A stretch of 24,512 nt of DNA from Acidobacteriota bacterium. Its GTDB lineage: Bacteria > Acidobacteriota > Terriglobia > Bryobacterales > Bryobacteraceae. The DNA lies in assembly GCA_023380575.1 (NCBI GenBank), contig JAMCRM010000172.1, positions 1,846-26,357 on the forward strand. The letters are read 5' to 3'. Below the pieces are notes generated by a model. It saw only the letters and a program-made list of their open reading frames with translations. It had not been told where the DNA came from and did not search any database. Both the position numbers and the translations under genes were made by a program. Every line of letters starts with the position of its first letter. The stretch's first letter is position 1. Below, in pieces: positions 13,808 to 22,181 of the stretch.

Positions 13808-15118
13808 TCAGGCGCTTACGATCCCCAGCGGCGGCCGGGAGGTCCACTTGCCCCGCGTGAAATCGGGAAAATCCATGGTGCGGCTGCGGTTCGCGATGGA
13901 CCGCTCGCTCAGTTCCGTGACGGCACTGAGCGCAGCCGCGTCATATACGTCCATATCGGGTGGCATGCCCTTTCGCAGGCAATCCATGAGGCGCCACGTC
14001 ATTACGAAATCCATGCCGCCGTGCCCGCCCCCTTTGGCCGTTTCGCTCAGCTTCGCCCACAGCGGGTGTTCCCATTCCCTGGCGTACTTCTCCATGTTCT
14101 CCCACTGGTGTGCGGGACTCTTGTGGTCAAGGTAGATGCGCGGGGTCGGGTACTTTTCCACCAGGCCCTTCGATCCCTGCACCAGGAACTTGCGGCTGTA
14201 GGGTCGCGGGGTGTTGGTGTCGTGCACGACGATGATGGTCTCTCCGGCGCGTGTCCGAATGGTGGAAGTAACCACGTCTCCAAGCGCGACATCAAGCTGG
14301 CTCTGTGGACTGCCCTCCCCAAACTTTTCTCTGGCGAATGCCTTCAGCGAGTAAGACTTTGAGGCCATTGAAACCATGTGGTCGAACTGGTTGCCCCGGT
14401 TGATATTGAGGCACTGCGCCACCGGGCCCAGTCCGTGCGTGGGGTAGAGGTCCGCATTGCGGCGCAGCGAGTGATTGAGACGCCACAACAGTTTGCCCGG
14501 AGTGGGGACGAACTTACCTTGGCGCAGATCGTGCAGGTAGCCGCACTCGGCATGCACGATCTCGCCCAGCAAGCCCTTTCGGACCATGTTGAGCGTCATC
14601 AGTTCCACGCGGTCGTAGCAGCAATTCTCGAGCTGCACGCAGTAGCGGCCGGTGCCTTCGGCCGTGTCCACCAGTTGCCAGCATTCATCCAGGGTCGTGG
14701 CGGCGGGCACCTCGATGGCGGCATGCTTGCCGTTCTTCATCGCCTCTACGGCCACGGGGGTATGCAACTCCCAGGGGGTGGTGACGTACACGAGGTCGAG
14801 ATCCTGGCGGGCGCAGAGCCGCTTGTAGTCCTGCGGGCCGCGGGTGTACGACTCCGGGCGTGGCTTGCCGGCCTTCTCCGCCAGGTTCTGGGTGTTCTCA
14901 ACCTTGCTGGCGACAATATCGCAGGCGGCTTTAAGCTCGACGCCCGGCATGCGCAGCAGGTTGCGCACGTGTCCCGTGCCGCGGTTTCCAACGCCGACAA
15001 TACCTACCCGCACCTTGTCAAGGCCCTGTCTCTGGCCGCCGGCGGGCAGCGCAACGGCGGCAGCGGCCCACGCGGCGCCGCGTCTGAGAAAGTCCCTGCG
15101 ATTCTGAGCTGATGTCAT
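13808..15118 (-). CDS. GH109-type Gfo/Idh/MocA protein (alpha-N-acetylgalactosaminidase-like)
   Basis: The 436-residue protein starts with a twin-arginine signal (QNRRDFLRRGAAWAAAAVALPAGG) and so is probably exported. The Rossmann domain begins VRVGIVGVGNRGTGHV (37-52). What separates it from ordinary Gfo/Idh/MocA enzymes is the GH109 pattern: EVPAA (136-140) in place of EKP, ECWQLV, CVQLENCCYDR, LNMVRKGLLGE, ECGYLHDLR and LYPTHGLGP (224-232), where the family's catalytic Tyr and His lie, then NINRGNQFDHMVS. GH109 enzymes cleave alpha-N-acetylgalactosamine by an NAD-assisted oxidation-elimination route. The exact sugar is not certain here, because close relatives may act on other amino sugars. 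It is divergent from the PHP gene and opens the glycan-related half of the window. Confidence 0.88.
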   Translation of the reverse strand: MTSAQNRRDFLRRGAAWAAAAVALPAGGQRQGLDKVRVGIVGVGNRGTGHVRNLLRMPGVELKAACDIVASKVENTQNLAEKAGKPRPESYTRGPQDYKRLCARQDLDLVYVTTPWELHTPVAVEAMKNGKHAAIEVPAATTLDECWQLVDTAEGTGRYCVQLENCCYDRVELMTLNMVRKGLLGEIVHAECGYLHDLRQGKFVPTPGKLLWRLNHSLRRNADLYPTHGLGPVAQCLNINRGNQFDHMVSMASKSYSLKAFAREKFGEGSPQSQLDVALGDVVTSTIRTRAGETIIVVHDTNTPRPYSRKFLVQGSKGLVEKYPTPRIYLDHKSPAHQWENMEKYAREWEHPLWAKLSETAKGGGHGGMDFVMTWRLMDCLRKGMPPDMDVYDAAALSAVTELSERSIANRSRTMDFPDFTRGKWTSRPPLGIVSA

Positions 15119-15227
15119 AGAGATAGCATAGGCTATCCCGCTGCCGCGCGCGAGCGGAAACGCCGACTCTGCGGGCGGCGAAACAGCTCCCGCTTATCAC
15201 CAATGCAATATTTCAGATTGCCTCGGG

Positions 15228-15274
15228 GGTTGCCTGGTGGTTGCCTTGCGTGCGACCCCGAATTCACATACAAT
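15228..15274 (+). promoter_or_regulatory. Candidate promoter with upstream 8-bp direct repeats, 11-bp spacing
   Basis: GGTTGCCT occurs at 15228-15235 and 15239-15246, 11 bases apart, just before a candidate -35 TTGCGT (15246-15251). A -10 TACAAT (15269-15274) follows after 17 bases. The -35 is poor (3 of 6) and the -10 is good (5 of 6). Tandem repeats one helical turn apart next to a weak -35 are the layout of OmpR/PhoB-type activator sites. The likely target is the PHP gene at 15357 and what follows. Confidence 0.45.
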
Positions 15275-15328
15275 TGCTTACGCGTTTTGGAAGTGAAGAC
15301 GATGTAGCTCGGAACCGGAATTTCGCGG

Positions 15329-15343
15329 CCTCGAATTTTGAGG
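15329..15343 (+). promoter_or_regulatory. Leader hairpin covering the ribosome binding site of the PHP gene
   Basis: In the mRNA leader CCUCGA (15329-15334) can pair with UUGAGG (15338-15343, one G-U pair) across a three-base loop. GAGG at 15340-15343 is the best Shine-Dalgarno for the ATG at 15357, so the hairpin would hide it. The stem is short, and the effect is a suggestion only. Confidence 0.35.
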
Positions 15344-15356
15344 TGCTGCAAAGATT

Positions 15357-16652
15357 ATGCACAGCTCAAAACCGAATCTGCTCTACGCTCTTGCCTTGAC
15401 CCCGATTTGCCTGCTGGCCCAAGGCAAGCCTTCTTTAGCCGAATATCACATCTACACCGGGAACACTCACTCGCACACGCTTTACACCTGGTCGCACGGC
15501 GTTCAGTGGGTGAATAACGGGTGTCGCGGGATCCTGAACTATGGGCCAAACGCCGCCTCAACGAAGCTCGATCTGTGGTCGGAGGGGTACGTCAAAACCG
15601 GCAATGCCAAGCCCTGCATTTATGTAATCAACGGCTACCAATACCCGAGTCCCAATATCACCTTGAAGCCGGACTGGCAAAAATATCAGGGGACGCCGTC
15701 CCAGCACTATCGCCTCGCCAAGGCCAACGGCTACGATTTTTACGCCACCACGGACCATTCGCAGGAGGCCGGACTGCAACCCGACTCCCCTACCCCCCAG
15801 TGGTCCATCACGAGGCGGGATGCCGCGGAGGCCACGAATGGCAATTTCGTGGCCGTCGCCGGATTCGAATTCTCCGAGAATAACGGTCCGGGCGGCACGG
15901 GCCATATCAACGTGCTCAACAGCGAGGGCATCCTCAACGCCCTCATGCCGGGAATCGACCTTCCTTATTTTTATAAATGGCTGACAACCGCGAAGCCGAC
16001 CGCCGCCGGCCCCGTTGTCGCCAGTTTCAACCACCCCGGCGCGCACCAATACAACGACTGGGCAGACGCCAACCCCGCCGTTACCGACATCATTACGATG
16101 CTGGAAATCATCAACTCGAACAACAAAATTCATTACGCGGCTTTCGTGAACGCCCTCGATAAGGGATGGAAGGTGTCACCGATCTGCGGTAATGATAATC
16201 ACGGGCTGGAGGGCATCACTAAGCAAACCTCCCGCACTTTCGTGTTGGCCCGGCGGAAGACGAGGGCGGACATTCTCGAAGCCATGAAAGCGCGCCGCAC
16301 CTATGCCTCTCTGGATAAGAATATTCAGTGCAGATATACGGTTAACGGCGCATCGATGGGCTCGACGCTTAAACGCCCAGCCGAATTCAAGTTCGACATC
16401 GCCATCAGTGATCCGGACGACGGCAGTCCGAATGACAGGATCACCAAGATCGACATTGTCAAGGACGGCGGCATTGTCGTGAAGGAGCACACGCCGGCTC
16501 CCGGCTATTCCATCCGCTGGACTCCAACCATCAGCGATTCCGCCGCCCGGTACTTCTTCGTCAGGGTATGGAACGCGGGCGGCGGCGACGCTCCGGGAGC
16601 CGACCCCGCCAAGCCGGTGGCATGGCTTGCACCCGTCTGGACCGGCAGATAG
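15357..16652 (+). CDS. Secreted PHP-domain metallohydrolase, CehA/McbA-like
   Basis: The 431-residue protein begins with a Sec-type signal (about 1-22, LLYALALTPICLLAQG). The PHP metal sites are complete: TGNTHSH (35-40), TTDHS (131-135), GFEFSE (169-174), GTGHIN (181-184 region), ASFNHPG (222-228) and GNDNHG (278-283). The later signature RTFVLARRKTRADILEAMKARRTYAS lies after them, and a beta-sandwich-like C-terminal part (FKFDIAISDPDD...) ends in a WTGR tail. PHP proteins of this CehA/McbA type hydrolyse phosphoesters, carbamates or other esters with bound metal ions; the substrate here is open. The start follows GAGGTG by 11 bases. A 101-base spacer, holding only a small GCCAC/GTGGC hairpin near 16684, separates it from the receptor gene on the same strand, so shared transcription is likely. 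Confidence 0.85.
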   Translation: MHSSKPNLLYALALTPICLLAQGKPSLAEYHIYTGNTHSHTLYTWSHGVQWVNNGCRGILNYGPNAASTKLDLWSEGYVKTGNAKPCIYVINGYQYPSPNITLKPDWQKYQGTPSQHYRLAKANGYDFYATTDHSQEAGLQPDSPTPQWSITRRDAAEATNGNFVAVAGFEFSENNGPGGTGHINVLNSEGILNALMPGIDLPYFYKWLTTAKPTAAGPVVASFNHPGAHQYNDWADANPAVTDIITMLEIINSNNKIHYAAFVNALDKGWKVSPICGNDNHGLEGITKQTSRTFVLARRKTRADILEAMKARRTYASLDKNIQCRYTVNGASMGSTLKRPAEFKFDIAISDPDDGSPNDRITKIDIVKDGGIVVKEHTPAPGYSIRWTPTISDSAARYFFVRVWNAGGGDAPGADPAKPVAWLAPVWTGR

Positions 16653-16753
16653 ACCTGGACGAGGAACGACTTTCCGGCATGGGAAGCCACCCGCCGTGGC
16701 GGCCCTCGCGTGCTTCGGTGCAACAGGGTGAACTTAGAAGCAAAGGACAACAG

Positions 16754-19700
16754 ATGACTTTCGCAAAACGTCTCGCGTGCATACTTGTCCTCTCGTCATC
16801 CGGCATGCTGTGGGCGCAGACCGGGTTGGGAAGCATCCAAGGTACCGTGACGGACCAGAGCGGAGCTTTGGTCCCAAACGCCAAGATCGTGGCTGTTCAC
16901 GTTGAAACCGGCAACAGCTTCAATACGGTATCGAACCAGGCGGGGTTCTTTATCTTCCCTTCGATGCAAATCGGACAATACCGTGTGACCGCGGAATTGG
17001 CAGGCATGGAGGGATGGCAAAGCCACCTGGTACTGCAAGCCGGGCAGAATGCGGCCATTGCGCCGGTATTGAAGGTGGGCAGTACCGCGACCGAGATTAC
17101 GGTGGCCGGGGATGTGACACCATTGCTCACAACCACGAGCCCCACCCTCGCGACCGTTGTCGACCGGAAGCGAATCGAAGAACTGCCGGTGAACGGGCGC
17201 TACTTTTATAACCTGCTTCTGATCACCACACCGGGCCTGGAAAACGGAGATTATGGCGTACAGAACGCCCAAGTGTACGGGCTTCGGGATACGACGATGC
17301 AGTGGCTGCAGGATGGGGCACCGATGAAGGACGCGAACACGGGCGCTATCGTAAAGCGGCCGCCCGGGCTGGATACGATTCAGGAGTACCGCGTGGAACT
17401 GAGCGTGCCCTCCGCCAAGTACGACTCGCCGGCCACCACGGTTCTTTCCACCCGTAGCGGGACCAATCTCTGGCATGGCTCTCTGTTCTACACGGGCCTG
17501 AACAACGGCTTCGGCCTGGCGCGCAAACGGCAGGATTTTTATACCACGCCGCCGCATTACGTTCGTAACGAATATGGCGCGTCACTGGGCGGACCGCTGA
17601 GGATTCCGCATCTGTACAACGGTAAAGACCGGACCTTCTTTTTCGCGGCTTGGGAGGCATTTCATCTCAGAAACGGGTCCACTATGAGCACGAGTGTTCC
17701 GACACCCGCGATGGAGCAGGGAGATTTCAGCGAGTTGATCAATGCCCAGGGCCAGCGTATCGCGCTGTACGATCCCTGGAGCACCGCAAGCAGGGCACAG
17801 AATTACTCCCGCGTGCCATATCCGGGAAACATCATCCCGACCAGCAAGCGCAGTCCTTTTGCGGCCTATTTTTTCAGCGTGTTCCCGCAAGCCAACCAAC
17901 CGACTATAAACCCATTGGTGTCCGCCAACTGGTTTGGACCCAACCCGAGCAAACAGGACGATTGGACCCTTACCACCCGTGTCGATCACCGGCTAAGCGA
18001 TAAGGATCAGATCTTCGGGCGCTATACGATTTCGGACTCGCTGACGGCAAACCGGCGAACATCAGGCAACACATCGCCGATCACGTCGGACAACTATTGG
18101 AATTTCCAAACCAACACCCCCAGAACCCAAACCGCGGCCTTCACCTGGAATCACATGTTCGGGCCCTCGTCTTTCATGGAGACGACAGTGACGGCAGAGC
18201 GCGACGACTGGCGTTTCGATCTCGGGGGAGGCGTAATAACGGATAATGTCTCGTCCCAACTGGGTGTGCCAAACATATTCGGCTATGGCGGTGCGCCCAA
18301 TCTATCCAATATGGGGTTCAGCCTTTCCGGGCACGGCACCATCCCGCGCGCCGAAGATACCAAGCCGATTGCCGTCCAGCAGAACTTCACGAAGATCTGG
18401 GGCAACCATCAGACAGAACTCGGGTGGCGATTCCAGCGGATGTTCCTGGATGTGATGCCGGACCGGCCGGGCGAGGGCGCCATTTCATTCGATAGCCAGG
18501 CGACGGGTCTTTACGATACTTCGACTGGCACGGCATTCAACTCCAAACCTCTGACCGGCTACAACCTGGCGAATTTCTTCCTCGGTGTAGCGGGATCGTA
18601 CACGCAGCAGATCAACGCTCCGAAGCGCAATTTGCGATCCAACGCGGCCGCCGCCTATGTGCAGGACAACTGGAGAGTCACTCGAGACTTCACCCTGAAT
18701 ATCGGAATGCGTTATGACTACCTGCAGCCGCTGCTCGACGCCAATGGCAACAACACCGTCTTCGACTTCGCAAACCATGCGATCGTCCGCCAGGAAACCA
18801 TCGAGCACCTGATGCAGCGGGGCGGTACGACACAATCAATGGTCGACCAGTTTGCGGCGATCGGGGCAAAGTTCGAGACCCCGGAACAAGCGGGAATCTC
18901 CGGCGACCTGGTCCATGTAGGCCAGCTCAACTTCAGCCCTCGAGTGGGCTTCGCGTATAAGCGCAACCTGGGGGGCCGCTTGGTAGTGATACGCGGTGGC
19001 TTTGGCGAGTACCGGTATACCTTGGGCGCGCGATTGTGGAATGCGCAGGCAGGCAACCCGCCCAAGGGCGCCCTCTCCTACAACATCAACTCCGCAGCCA
19101 AATCCCCGGATGGGCTGGCGAACTACGGACTGCGCTCAGTACCAGCGGTAATAGCCGGCACAAACTCGGCCATCAATGCTATCGATCCCAACGCTGCGAA
19201 TTCGATTGCCAGAGGCGTCGGCGTGGTTACGTTTGCTTCCGACCTGCCGACATCGCTGGCACGAGAGTGGAACCTGACGCTGGAGACCGAGATTTCGCAC
19301 AACACATTATTGCGCGCAGCCTACGTGGGGACCCAAGGTAGAAATCTCGACGAGACGATTTACCGGAACGGCCAGGCCAGCAACTTCGTGTACTACACCG
19401 AAACCGGCATGCCGCTCCCCACGGGCCCATACGCTAACGTAATACGACGCGACTACGACCAGACGACCTACGGCGATATTCAGGTTTTCAGCCATGCGGG
19501 TTACTCGAACTACAACGGCATTCAGGTGGAGGTTCAGCGGCGTTTCAATAGCGGCCTGGGCTTTCAGTGGTATTACGTGATGAGCAACGCGTTGTACACC
19601 GGCAGCGGCAAACAAATCGCGCCCGACAGCTCAAAGCTGCCGGATCCCGTGACCTTCCTGCCCGGCTCGGTGCCATCCGACTTCGACGCGTACAACCGCT

Positions 19701-20446
19701 TTTATAACTACAGGCGGGAGCCTTCCATTCCCAAGCACCGCGTGAACTGGAATATGCTTTACGATCTCCCCTTCGGTCGAGGAAAGAAGTTGTATTCGCA
19801 CGCCGGAGGGGTGATGAACCGCATCGTGGGCGGGTGGCAGCTCGCGGCACACAGTTCCATGAGCAGCCGGTACATTACTCTTCCGACTGGCAGTTGGGGA
19901 CCTACGGGCGACGTGCAGATCTATGACAAGCAATACCCGGTGGAGGATTGCCGCAGTGGCCCGTGCATTCGGGGATATCTCTGGTACAACGGCTACATAC
20001 CCACAAACCAAATCAATGCGCATAACGCCGCCGGCCAATGCATAGGCGTTTGCGGCGTGCCCTCGAACTATCAGCCATCCAACCAGCCGATTTGGGCGTG
20101 GCCGGCCAACCCAAACCGCTCGGATCCGAACTATGCGCTCTACGGAACCAACAATGTCTATATTCCGATGAAGAACGGGAAGCAGCAGCGCATCGCTTAC
20201 GATACCGGCTTGAATCCCTGGCGGAACCAGTACATTCCGGGCCCGTGGGCGTGGACCGTGAACAGTTCGCTGTTTAAGGTGATTCCTCTGAACGAGCGGC
20301 TTAAGCTTCGCATAAACATGGATTTCTTCAATGTGCTCAACATGCCGGGCACTCCAATGCCGAATGCAACCACCGGAATTATCAGTTTGCAGAACTCGAA
20401 CAACGGGCCGCGGCAGTTGCAATGGACGGCTCGGGTAAGCTGGTAA
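16754..20446 (+). CDS. TonB-dependent receptor with carboxypeptidase-like N-terminal domain (Oar-like)
   Basis: The 1230-residue protein starts at 16754, where AAGGA lies seven bases upstream and a signal peptide (KRLACILVLSSSGMLWAQ) follows; the longer open frame upstream to 16568 is Arg-rich shadow. Residues about 23-105 form the carboxypeptidase regulatory-like domain (GSIQGTVTDQSGALVPNAKI...GFFIFPSMQIGQYRV). Next come the plug (ELPVNGRYFYNLLLITTPG, then YRVELSVPSAKYDSPATTVLSTRSGTN) and a long beta-barrel (GSLFYTGLNNGF, FFFAAWEAFH, and so on) ending LQWTARVSW. Such Oar-like receptors are the abundant glycan- or peptide-uptake proteins of Acidobacteriota outer membranes. Two close cysteine pairs, DCRSGPC and QCIGVCG, lie about 140 residues before the end. 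It stands between the PHP hydrolase and the glycoside hydrolase, 16 bases before the latter, consistent with uptake of a shared substrate. Confidence 0.93.
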   Translation: MTFAKRLACILVLSSSGMLWAQTGLGSIQGTVTDQSGALVPNAKIVAVHVETGNSFNTVSNQAGFFIFPSMQIGQYRVTAELAGMEGWQSHLVLQAGQNAAIAPVLKVGSTATEITVAGDVTPLLTTTSPTLATVVDRKRIEELPVNGRYFYNLLLITTPGLENGDYGVQNAQVYGLRDTTMQWLQDGAPMKDANTGAIVKRPPGLDTIQEYRVELSVPSAKYDSPATTVLSTRSGTNLWHGSLFYTGLNNGFGLARKRQDFYTTPPHYVRNEYGASLGGPLRIPHLYNGKDRTFFFAAWEAFHLRNGSTMSTSVPTPAMEQGDFSELINAQGQRIALYDPWSTASRAQNYSRVPYPGNIIPTSKRSPFAAYFFSVFPQANQPTINPLVSANWFGPNPSKQDDWTLTTRVDHRLSDKDQIFGRYTISDSLTANRRTSGNTSPITSDNYWNFQTNTPRTQTAAFTWNHMFGPSSFMETTVTAERDDWRFDLGGGVITDNVSSQLGVPNIFGYGGAPNLSNMGFSLSGHGTIPRAEDTKPIAVQQNFTKIWGNHQTELGWRFQRMFLDVMPDRPGEGAISFDSQATGLYDTSTGTAFNSKPLTGYNLANFFLGVAGSYTQQINAPKRNLRSNAAAAYVQDNWRVTRDFTLNIGMRYDYLQPLLDANGNNTVFDFANHAIVRQETIEHLMQRGGTTQSMVDQFAAIGAKFETPEQAGISGDLVHVGQLNFSPRVGFAYKRNLGGRLVVIRGGFGEYRYTLGARLWNAQAGNPPKGALSYNINSAAKSPDGLANYGLRSVPAVIAGTNSAINAIDPNAANSIARGVGVVTFASDLPTSLAREWNLTLETEISHNTLLRAAYVGTQGRNLDETIYRNGQASNFVYYTETGMPLPTGPYANVIRRDYDQTTYGDIQVFSHAGYSNYNGIQVEVQRRFNSGLGFQWYYVMSNALYTGSGKQIAPDSSKLPDPVTFLPGSVPSDFDAYNRFYNYRREPSIPKHRVNWNMLYDLPFGRGKKLYSHAGGVMNRIVGGWQLAAHSSMSSRYITLPTGSWGPTGDVQIYDKQYPVEDCRSGPCIRGYLWYNGYIPTNQINAHNAAGQCIGVCGVPSNYQPSNQPIWAWPANPNRSDPNYALYGTNNVYIPMKNGKQQRIAYDTGLNPWRNQYIPGPWAWTVNSSLFKVIPLNERLKLRINMDFFNVLNMPGTPMPNATTGIISLQNSNNGPRQLQWTARVSW

Positions 20447-20462
20447 ACGCGGCATCAATGCC

Positions 20463-22181
20463 ATGTCATTCGAAAGCATTCTGGGTATCTTGGCCGGCAT
20501 GCTCTTGTACGGCGGCGCCATCCTTCAAGGGCAGGCGCCGCCGTCTCATCCAAAGAGTGACGTGTTACGTCCGCTCGCGGTAGGCCTGGACGCCACGCAT
20601 TCACGGCCGTTCCCGCCTGACTTTTACGGCGCCAACTCGGGTTACCGGAGAAACACCTTTAACTGGGCCGACCCCGCGTTCCGGAAGGCGCTGCAAGGCT
20701 TGGGCTTCGTAAGCGTTCTGCGTTTTCCGGCGGGCACGCTGGCAAACTATTGGGACTGGAAGACCGGGACGCTGATCCGCAACTATAAGTACAAGGATGG
20801 GACCGGCCCCTTCCGGAATGCCTATCCCAGCCCGCTCGGCGAACTTGCGGCGGAGGCCGGGGTGATGCACGCCCGCGCGCTATTCGTTCTGAACATGCTC
20901 ACGGATCCCACCTGCGCGCCGCCTGTGGAGGGTTACTGCGCCTTCACGCCCGAGAGCCCTAATCTCACATACCAGTTGGAATTACTCGAGGCCGCCCGGA
21001 AGATCGGCCTCGATCTGCCGTATGTCGAACTGGGCAACGAATATTACGTGAGCGAAACCGCGGGTTACGCTTCGGTATATCCCGATCCGTCCGGAAGCGC
21101 CGCGCCGCTCGCGTCGGTAGTTTATGGACGGCTGGCGAGTAAGTGGATCAGTGCGATCAGGCAGCGTTATCCGAAAGTGCAGATTGCCGCCGTCGGCGCA
21201 CACATCACCCGACCACCCGGCAATGCGCCGCGGAGGGCGAAATGGCTTTCCGGCTTGTTTGATCCCGCATTGAATTCCACCGCCGTGGGTGGAAACGGGC
21301 GGGCTGCGCTCCAGGGCGCGGACGCCGTCACTCTGCACGTCTACCCGGCGGCGAACCTGCCGCGCGGAACCGCGATCAACCGGATAACGGCGGAGGACAT
21401 GCTCGGGCAGCCCTTCAAACTGTGGGCCGAGGTAAAGGCCAACGATCTTCCGCTCATTCCTTCGAATGTCTCCATCTGGTTTACCGAATACAACCTGGGC
21501 GGGAAAACGGTTCCCGCCCACGGCACCTGGGCGCATGGGCTATACATGGCGACGCTGAGCCTGCTGTACCTTGAGGACGGCCGGGTGCGGATGGCGGTTC
21601 ATCACGATATCGTGGACAACGCCCTGCACGGCGACCTGTACTCCTCGACCCACGCCTTTGCGGAAAGCAACGGCTGGGCCGTGCCGGCCACGCCGCCCGC
21701 GACGGCGCAATGGGGGCAGTCGGCCACCGCGGATGCGCTGAACGTGATCGGAGCGGCGGCGGCAGGCGCCAGCCATGCGGTGCGGTTGACCTTTGCGGGC
21801 GTCCCCACGATTAGGGACCGCGCCCGGAGCATCGCCTATCCGGCTCTTTACGGCTGGGACTTCACCGGGCGCTCGACCAACCGGCTGCTGATCTTGAACC
21901 TGTTTAACAAAGCGCTGCCGGTCTCCCTGACTGCCTTCGGCGCACGCGCGTCGTATCGCCAACTCTACGGCGACCCGGGAACCTTCGTCACCGGGGGCAT
22001 GGAAGGCAGTCCCTCGAATCTGATCAAAAAGACCGGTCTGGTGCAGGACACGTCGGCGCTGACTCTGCCCGCCTTTTCCATCACGGTGGTCCAGGTTGGG
22101 TCTACGGCGGAGCCCGCCGCCGCCGCGGCCCCCTCGCATCGGCCGGCGGTCTCCTGCCACAGGAAAATATATGGCGACTGA
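20463..22181 (+). CDS. Secreted clan GH-A-like glycoside hydrolase
   Basis: The 572-residue protein opens with a likely signal peptide (MSFESILGILAGMLLYGGAILQGQA). A TIM-barrel-like domain follows, with VLRFPAGTLANYWDW near 85-99, resembling the LRFPGG strand of GH51/GH79-type enzymes. The candidate acid/base is E193 in YVELGNEYYV, and the candidate nucleophile is E342 in IWFTEYNLGG; their placement after strands 4 and 7 is the clan GH-A pattern. The last 150 residues look like an all-beta domain (LLILNLFNKALPVSLTAF, DTSALTLPAFSITVVQVG), as in GH51/GH79/GH30 relatives. I do not assign one family or a sugar. No ribosome binding site is clear; the gene starts 16 bases after the receptor stop, so it is probably co-transcribed. 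Its 3' end overlaps the next gene by 11 bases. The Ala/Pro-rich tail (EPAAAAAPSHRPAV) is unusual. Confidence 0.75.
   Translation: MSFESILGILAGMLLYGGAILQGQAPPSHPKSDVLRPLAVGLDATHSRPFPPDFYGANSGYRRNTFNWADPAFRKALQGLGFVSVLRFPAGTLANYWDWKTGTLIRNYKYKDGTGPFRNAYPSPLGELAAEAGVMHARALFVLNMLTDPTCAPPVEGYCAFTPESPNLTYQLELLEAARKIGLDLPYVELGNEYYVSETAGYASVYPDPSGSAAPLASVVYGRLASKWISAIRQRYPKVQIAAVGAHITRPPGNAPRRAKWLSGLFDPALNSTAVGGNGRAALQGADAVTLHVYPAANLPRGTAINRITAEDMLGQPFKLWAEVKANDLPLIPSNVSIWFTEYNLGGKTVPAHGTWAHGLYMATLSLLYLEDGRVRMAVHHDIVDNALHGDLYSSTHAFAESNGWAVPATPPATAQWGQSATADALNVIGAAAAGASHAVRLTFAGVPTIRDRARSIAYPALYGWDFTGRSTNRLLILNLFNKALPVSLTAFGARASYRQLYGDPGTFVTGGMEGSPSNLIKKTGLVQDTSALTLPAFSITVVQVGSTAEPAAAAAPSHRPAVSCHRKIYGD

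Noticed and set aside
15235..15250. Sigma-54-like -24/-12 pattern (TGG...TTGC) before the PHP gene
   Set aside because: GG and GC spacing fits, but three of the six -24 bases differ and the match arises from the GGTTGCCT repeat; the sigma-70 reading is preferred.
15301..15350. tRNA-like string (GATGTAGCTCGG) in the PHP leader
   Set aside because: No cloverleaf can be drawn; no anticodon or T-arm follows.
16568..16753. N-terminal extension of the TonB receptor frame to 16568
   Set aside because: Arg/Gly-rich residues overlapping the PHP gene; the signal peptide and AAGGA fix the start at 16754.
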